From Acetobacteraceae bacterium (GTDB lineage Bacteria; Pseudomonadota; Alphaproteobacteria; Acetobacterales; Acetobacteraceae), in contig PLSZ01000073.1 of the NCBI GenBank assembly GCA_003164305.1, forward strand, positions 323 to 7,536: DNA of 7,214 nucleotides. The letters are read 5' to 3'. The notes under the pieces are model-generated. The model saw only the letters and a list, made by a program, of their open reading frames with translations, was not told the DNA's origin and did not search any database. Each line of letters starts with the position of its first letter. The first letter of the stretch is position 1. The position numbers and the translations under genes are program-made. This document shows, one piece after another, positions 4,660 to 7,214 of this stretch.

Positions 4660-6222
4660 ATGGCGCGATGGGATCACGGCTACGTTACCGACGTCGCCTA
4701 CACCACCAACGCGTATCTGGAGACGATGCCGACCTGGCTCGCCGCGGCATCGGTGGTGCTCGGCTATCGGCCGCCGGACCTCGTGGCGCCGTTCCGTTAC
4801 GCCGATCTTGGCTGCGGCAACGGGCTAAGCGCGCTGATCGTCGCCGCCACCAACCCGCATGCCGAAGTCTGGGGCTTCGATTTCAACCCGACCCACATCG
4901 AGAACGCCCGGGCGATGGCGACGCGGGCGAAGCTCAACAATGTGACGTTCGAGGAGGTCTCCTTCGAGGCGCTGGCGCACGGCGTGCTGGGGGCGGGCGA
5001 CGCGTTCGACATCATGGTGTCGCACGGCGTGCTGAGTTGGATTTCCCTGGAAAATCGCCGGCATCTCGCGGCCATCGTCGGGCGCCGCTTGCGGCCCGGA
5101 GGTCTCGCTTACCTCAGCTACAATGTCGGCACCGGTTGGGCCGGGGTGGAGCCGGTTCGGCTGCTGATGCGGCAACTGGCCCAGATCGACCACCGTCGGA
5201 CCGACCAGGCGGCGGCGGGCGTGTTCCAGGTGCTCGACCAACTCCGCACCGGTGGCGCCGCTTTCTTCCGCGCCCATCCTGGGCTGGAGGCCCGGCTAGA
5301 GCAGATGCGCGCTCAGGATGCGCGGTATATCGCGCATGAATTCCTCAACCATGACTGGCATCCGGTGATGTTCGCGGACGTAGCCGAGGCGATGGAGGAA
5401 ACCAAAACGAGCTATATCGGCAGCGCCACGCTGATGGAGAACATCGACGCCATCGCGGTACCGGAGGCGATCCAGGGCGTGCTGCAGGCCACGCCGGACG
5501 CCGCCGCGCGGGAGACAATCCGCGATCTGGCGTCCGCGAAAAGCTTCCGGCGCGACCTGTGGCGCAAAGGGGGAGAGCCGCTTCCGGTTCGCGAACATAT
5601 CGCGTTGTTGGACGCGATGACGCTGGTGTGGACCGGACGGGTGGCGGAGGCGGACATCACCTTCGCCGGTCCGATCGGCGAAGTCACGGGCCAGTCCGAG
5701 TTTTATCGCCCCTTGCTGGATGCGATCCGCGAGGGCCCTACGACGATCGGGCAATTGCGGGCCCTGCCGGCGCTGCGAGATCGCCAGCCTGGCGAATTCG
5801 TGCAGGGGGTGATCATGCTGATGGGCGGCGGCTACGCGCATCCGTCGTGGCTGTCGCAGGCATCCAGCGGCCAGCAGCAACGTGCCCGGGACGCGGCTGC
5901 CAGGTTGAACGGCGCGATCATTGACAGGCTTCGTCTCGGGATCGATGTGCTTCGGCTGGCGGCGCCGTTGACCGGCTCCAGCATTGGCATCGATGTGATG
6001 GAGGGTCTGGTGGTGGGCCGATTGCTTGACGGCGGGTCGCGCGAGCCGGAGGTGCTGATCGATGGCGTGCTGAACGACGTGATCGGTTCTGGGCGGGCTC
6101 TGTTACGTGACGGCCAGCCTTTGGGAGATCCGGCCGAGGCGCGGACCGTCGTGGGCGAGGCAGTGCGGGGTGTGCTGGCGCGCCGGCTGCAACTGCTGCG
6201 TGGGATGGGCATCGTCGATTAA
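4660..6222 (+). CDS. SAM-dependent methyltransferase with methyltransferase regulatory domain
   Basis: Class I methyltransferase of 520 residues. The N-terminal Rossmann domain shows motif I YADLGCGNGLS (47-57), the ribose-binding acidic residue in WGFDFNP (Asp74), motif IV-like FDIMVSHGVLSWI (116-128) and post-motif RLRPGGLAYLSYN (143-155). Next comes a region (about 220-300, with FLNHDWHPVMF and GSATLMENIDAI) matching the methyltransferase regulatory domain family. The C-terminal part (about 340-520) fits the winged-helix type tail of that family. Rickettsial outer-membrane protein lysine methyltransferases share this architecture (family knowledge), so a protein lysine substrate is a reasonable guess; small-molecule substrates are not excluded. 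I chose the ATG at 4660: AAGGA precedes it at eleven bases, and MARWDHGYVTDVAYT fits a family N-terminus. The ATGs at 4639 and 4426 lack a site, and the latter lies in the opposite gene's leader. Confidence 0.85.
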   Translation: MARWDHGYVTDVAYTTNAYLETMPTWLAAASVVLGYRPPDLVAPFRYADLGCGNGLSALIVAATNPHAEVWGFDFNPTHIENARAMATRAKLNNVTFEEVSFEALAHGVLGAGDAFDIMVSHGVLSWISLENRRHLAAIVGRRLRPGGLAYLSYNVGTGWAGVEPVRLLMRQLAQIDHRRTDQAAAGVFQVLDQLRTGGAAFFRAHPGLEARLEQMRAQDARYIAHEFLNHDWHPVMFADVAEAMEETKTSYIGSATLMENIDAIAVPEAIQGVLQATPDAAARETIRDLASAKSFRRDLWRKGGEPLPVREHIALLDAMTLVWTGRVAEADITFAGPIGEVTGQSEFYRPLLDAIREGPTTIGQLRALPALRDRQPGEFVQGVIMLMGGGYAHPSWLSQASSGQQQRARDAAARLNGAIIDRLRLGIDVLRLAAPLTGSSIGIDVMEGLVVGRLLDGGSREPEVLIDGVLNDVIGSGRALLRDGQPLGDPAEARTVVGEAVRGVLARRLQLLRGMGIVD

Positions 6223-6320
6223 GGGGGCGAGCACCCGGGAGACGCGGGAACGGCTCACACCTGGCTCGGATTGATCTATGACCCCCGGCTCCATGGCGGG
6301 CGACCGAAAGGGACGTGTGC

Positions 6321-7214
6321 ATGACCGATACCATTTCCGTCGATGTCTGCGTTGTCGGCGCGGGCCCGGTGGGCGGGACGTTAGCGTGCCGGCTGGCGGC
6401 GGGCGGCGTTTCCACGATCCTCATCGATCGAGCGGCCTTGCCGCCAATGGAACATCCAGCGTTCGATGGGCGCGCTTATGCGATCGCCTCAGGTGCGCGG
6501 ACGCTTCTGGTGGAGGCGGGACTGTGGGATCGATTGCCGGATCCACCCAATCCAATCCTCGACATTCGTGTCACCGATGGACGTGTCGGCCGGCGGGCGT
6601 CGCGGTTGCATCTGCATTTCGATCACCACGAGGTGGGGGACGCCCCGTTCGGTTGGATGGTGGAGGCGCGCGGACTGCGGCGCGCGCTGAACGCGCATGT
6701 GCGGGAAATGGAGGGGCTGGTCGTGTTCGCTCCGGCCGTCGCTGAGATCGCCCGTATGGAGCAAGGGGCGCGGGTGCGAGTCGCCGGCGGCCCCTCGATC
6801 GATTGCCGGTTGGTGATCGCCGCGGAGGGCCGGCAGTCCCCATTGCGCGAGGCGGCAGGAATTCCGGTGACGCGGTTCGATTACAGCCAGACCGGGATTG
6901 TCTGCGCGATCAGTCACGAGAAGCCGCACCACAACGTGGCGCTGGAGCATTTCCTGCCGTCCGGCCCGTTCGCGCAGTTGCCGATGTGTGGCACGACCGA
7001 TGCGCCGCATGTCTCGGCCATCGTGTGGACCGAACGCGACGCCCTGGCGGCACGCATGATGGCGCTCGACGAGGCGGAATTCACGCGCGAGGCGGCGCGG
7101 CGGCTGGGCGATCATCTGGGCCCGATTCGCCTGCTCGGCCGGCGCTGGAGCTATCCGCTCTCGGCGATGATCGCGCACCGCTACATCGGCACCCGCCTCG
7201 CCCTGGCCGGGGAT
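6321..7214 (+). CDS. FAD-dependent UbiH/UbiF/Coq6-family hydroxylase, N-terminal 298 residues (runs off window)
   Basis: Flavoprotein monooxygenase, probably a ring hydroxylase of ubiquinone synthesis acting at the inner face of the membrane. An uninterrupted frame runs from ATG 6321 to the last base, giving 298 residues of an expected total near 400. VVGAGPVGG (11-19) is the FAD dinucleotide fold. FDGRAYAIA (49-57) is the usual family segment after it, and LVIAAEGRQSPLREAAG (164-180) is the second FAD/NADPH motif in its alphaproteobacterial form with Glu for Asp. EHFLPSGPFAQLP (209-221) is a substrate-side signature, and LAGD (295-298) begins the third FAD motif, cut by the edge. AAGGGA seven bases before the ATG is a good binding site. 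It follows the methyltransferase by 98 bases on the same strand, so co-transcription is possible. That gap shows no clear promoter or terminator. Which ring position it hydroxylates cannot be told, hence no symbol. Confidence 0.9.
   Translation, partial: MTDTISVDVCVVGAGPVGGTLACRLAAGGVSTILIDRAALPPMEHPAFDGRAYAIASGARTLLVEAGLWDRLPDPPNPILDIRVTDGRVGRRASRLHLHFDHHEVGDAPFGWMVEARGLRRALNAHVREMEGLVVFAPAVAEIARMEQGARVRVAGGPSIDCRLVIAAEGRQSPLREAAGIPVTRFDYSQTGIVCAISHEKPHHNVALEHFLPSGPFAQLPMCGTTDAPHVSAIVWTERDALAARMMALDEAEFTREAARRLGDHLGPIRLLGRRWSYPLSAMIAHRYIGTRLALAGD

Noticed and set aside
5296..5880. Minus-strand open frame of 194 codons inside the methyltransferase
   Set aside because: It lies wholly antisense to a gene with clear motifs, is rich in Arg and His, and has no recognisable domain.
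6278..6745. Alternative plus-strand frame overlapping the start of the UbiH-family gene
   Set aside because: The overlapping frame at 6321 carries the FAD-binding motifs; this frame yields Arg/Gly-rich sequence typical of a shadow.

Overview
The window looks like ordinary chromosome from a GC-rich alphaproteobacterium, most likely Rhodospirillales (Acetobacteraceae or a relative). The pointers are strong G/C bias at third codon positions, a DUF992 protein tail, an alphaproteobacterial-type fold-III ornithine decarboxylase, a UbiH-type hydroxylase with the alphaproteobacterial AEGR variant, and a GC-rich CATCCCCGGG palindrome of a kind common between alphaproteobacterial genes. The taxonomic call is inference from protein character, not a database match.

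Layout. Positions 1-150 are the 3' end of a DUF992 gene (+). Positions 151-330 separate it from a convergent gene and hold two strong hairpins. An amidohydrolase family 2 gene (-, 331-1416) is divergent from a major facilitator transporter (+, GTG start at 1559, to 2722) across a 142-bp intergene. Positions 2723-3159 hold no convincing gene, only short open frames that may be decayed. A type III PLP-dependent ornithine (or lysine/ornithine) decarboxylase lies on the minus strand (3160-4290). Its upstream region (4291 to about 4485) can fold into a structured mRNA leader in which a loop and a pseudoknot reach the ribosome binding site. The divergent partner is a 520-residue SAM-dependent methyltransferase with a methyltransferase regulatory domain (+, 4660-6222). 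The window ends inside an FAD-dependent UbiH/UbiF/Coq6-family hydroxylase (+, 6321 to the edge).

How the genes relate. The amidohydrolase and transporter form a plausible uptake-and-hydrolysis pair for a small carbonyl or lactone compound, but the substrate is not readable. The decarboxylase begins polyamine synthesis (putrescine from ornithine), and its leader sits where the alphaproteobacterial speF RNA motif is known to occur. The methyltransferase resembles a family that includes rickettsial outer-membrane protein lysine methyltransferases; its substrate here is unknown. The hydroxylase most likely acts in ubiquinone synthesis. I see no mobile element, CRISPR array, tRNA, rRNA or defence system. 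The decarboxylase leader is the most interesting part of the window.
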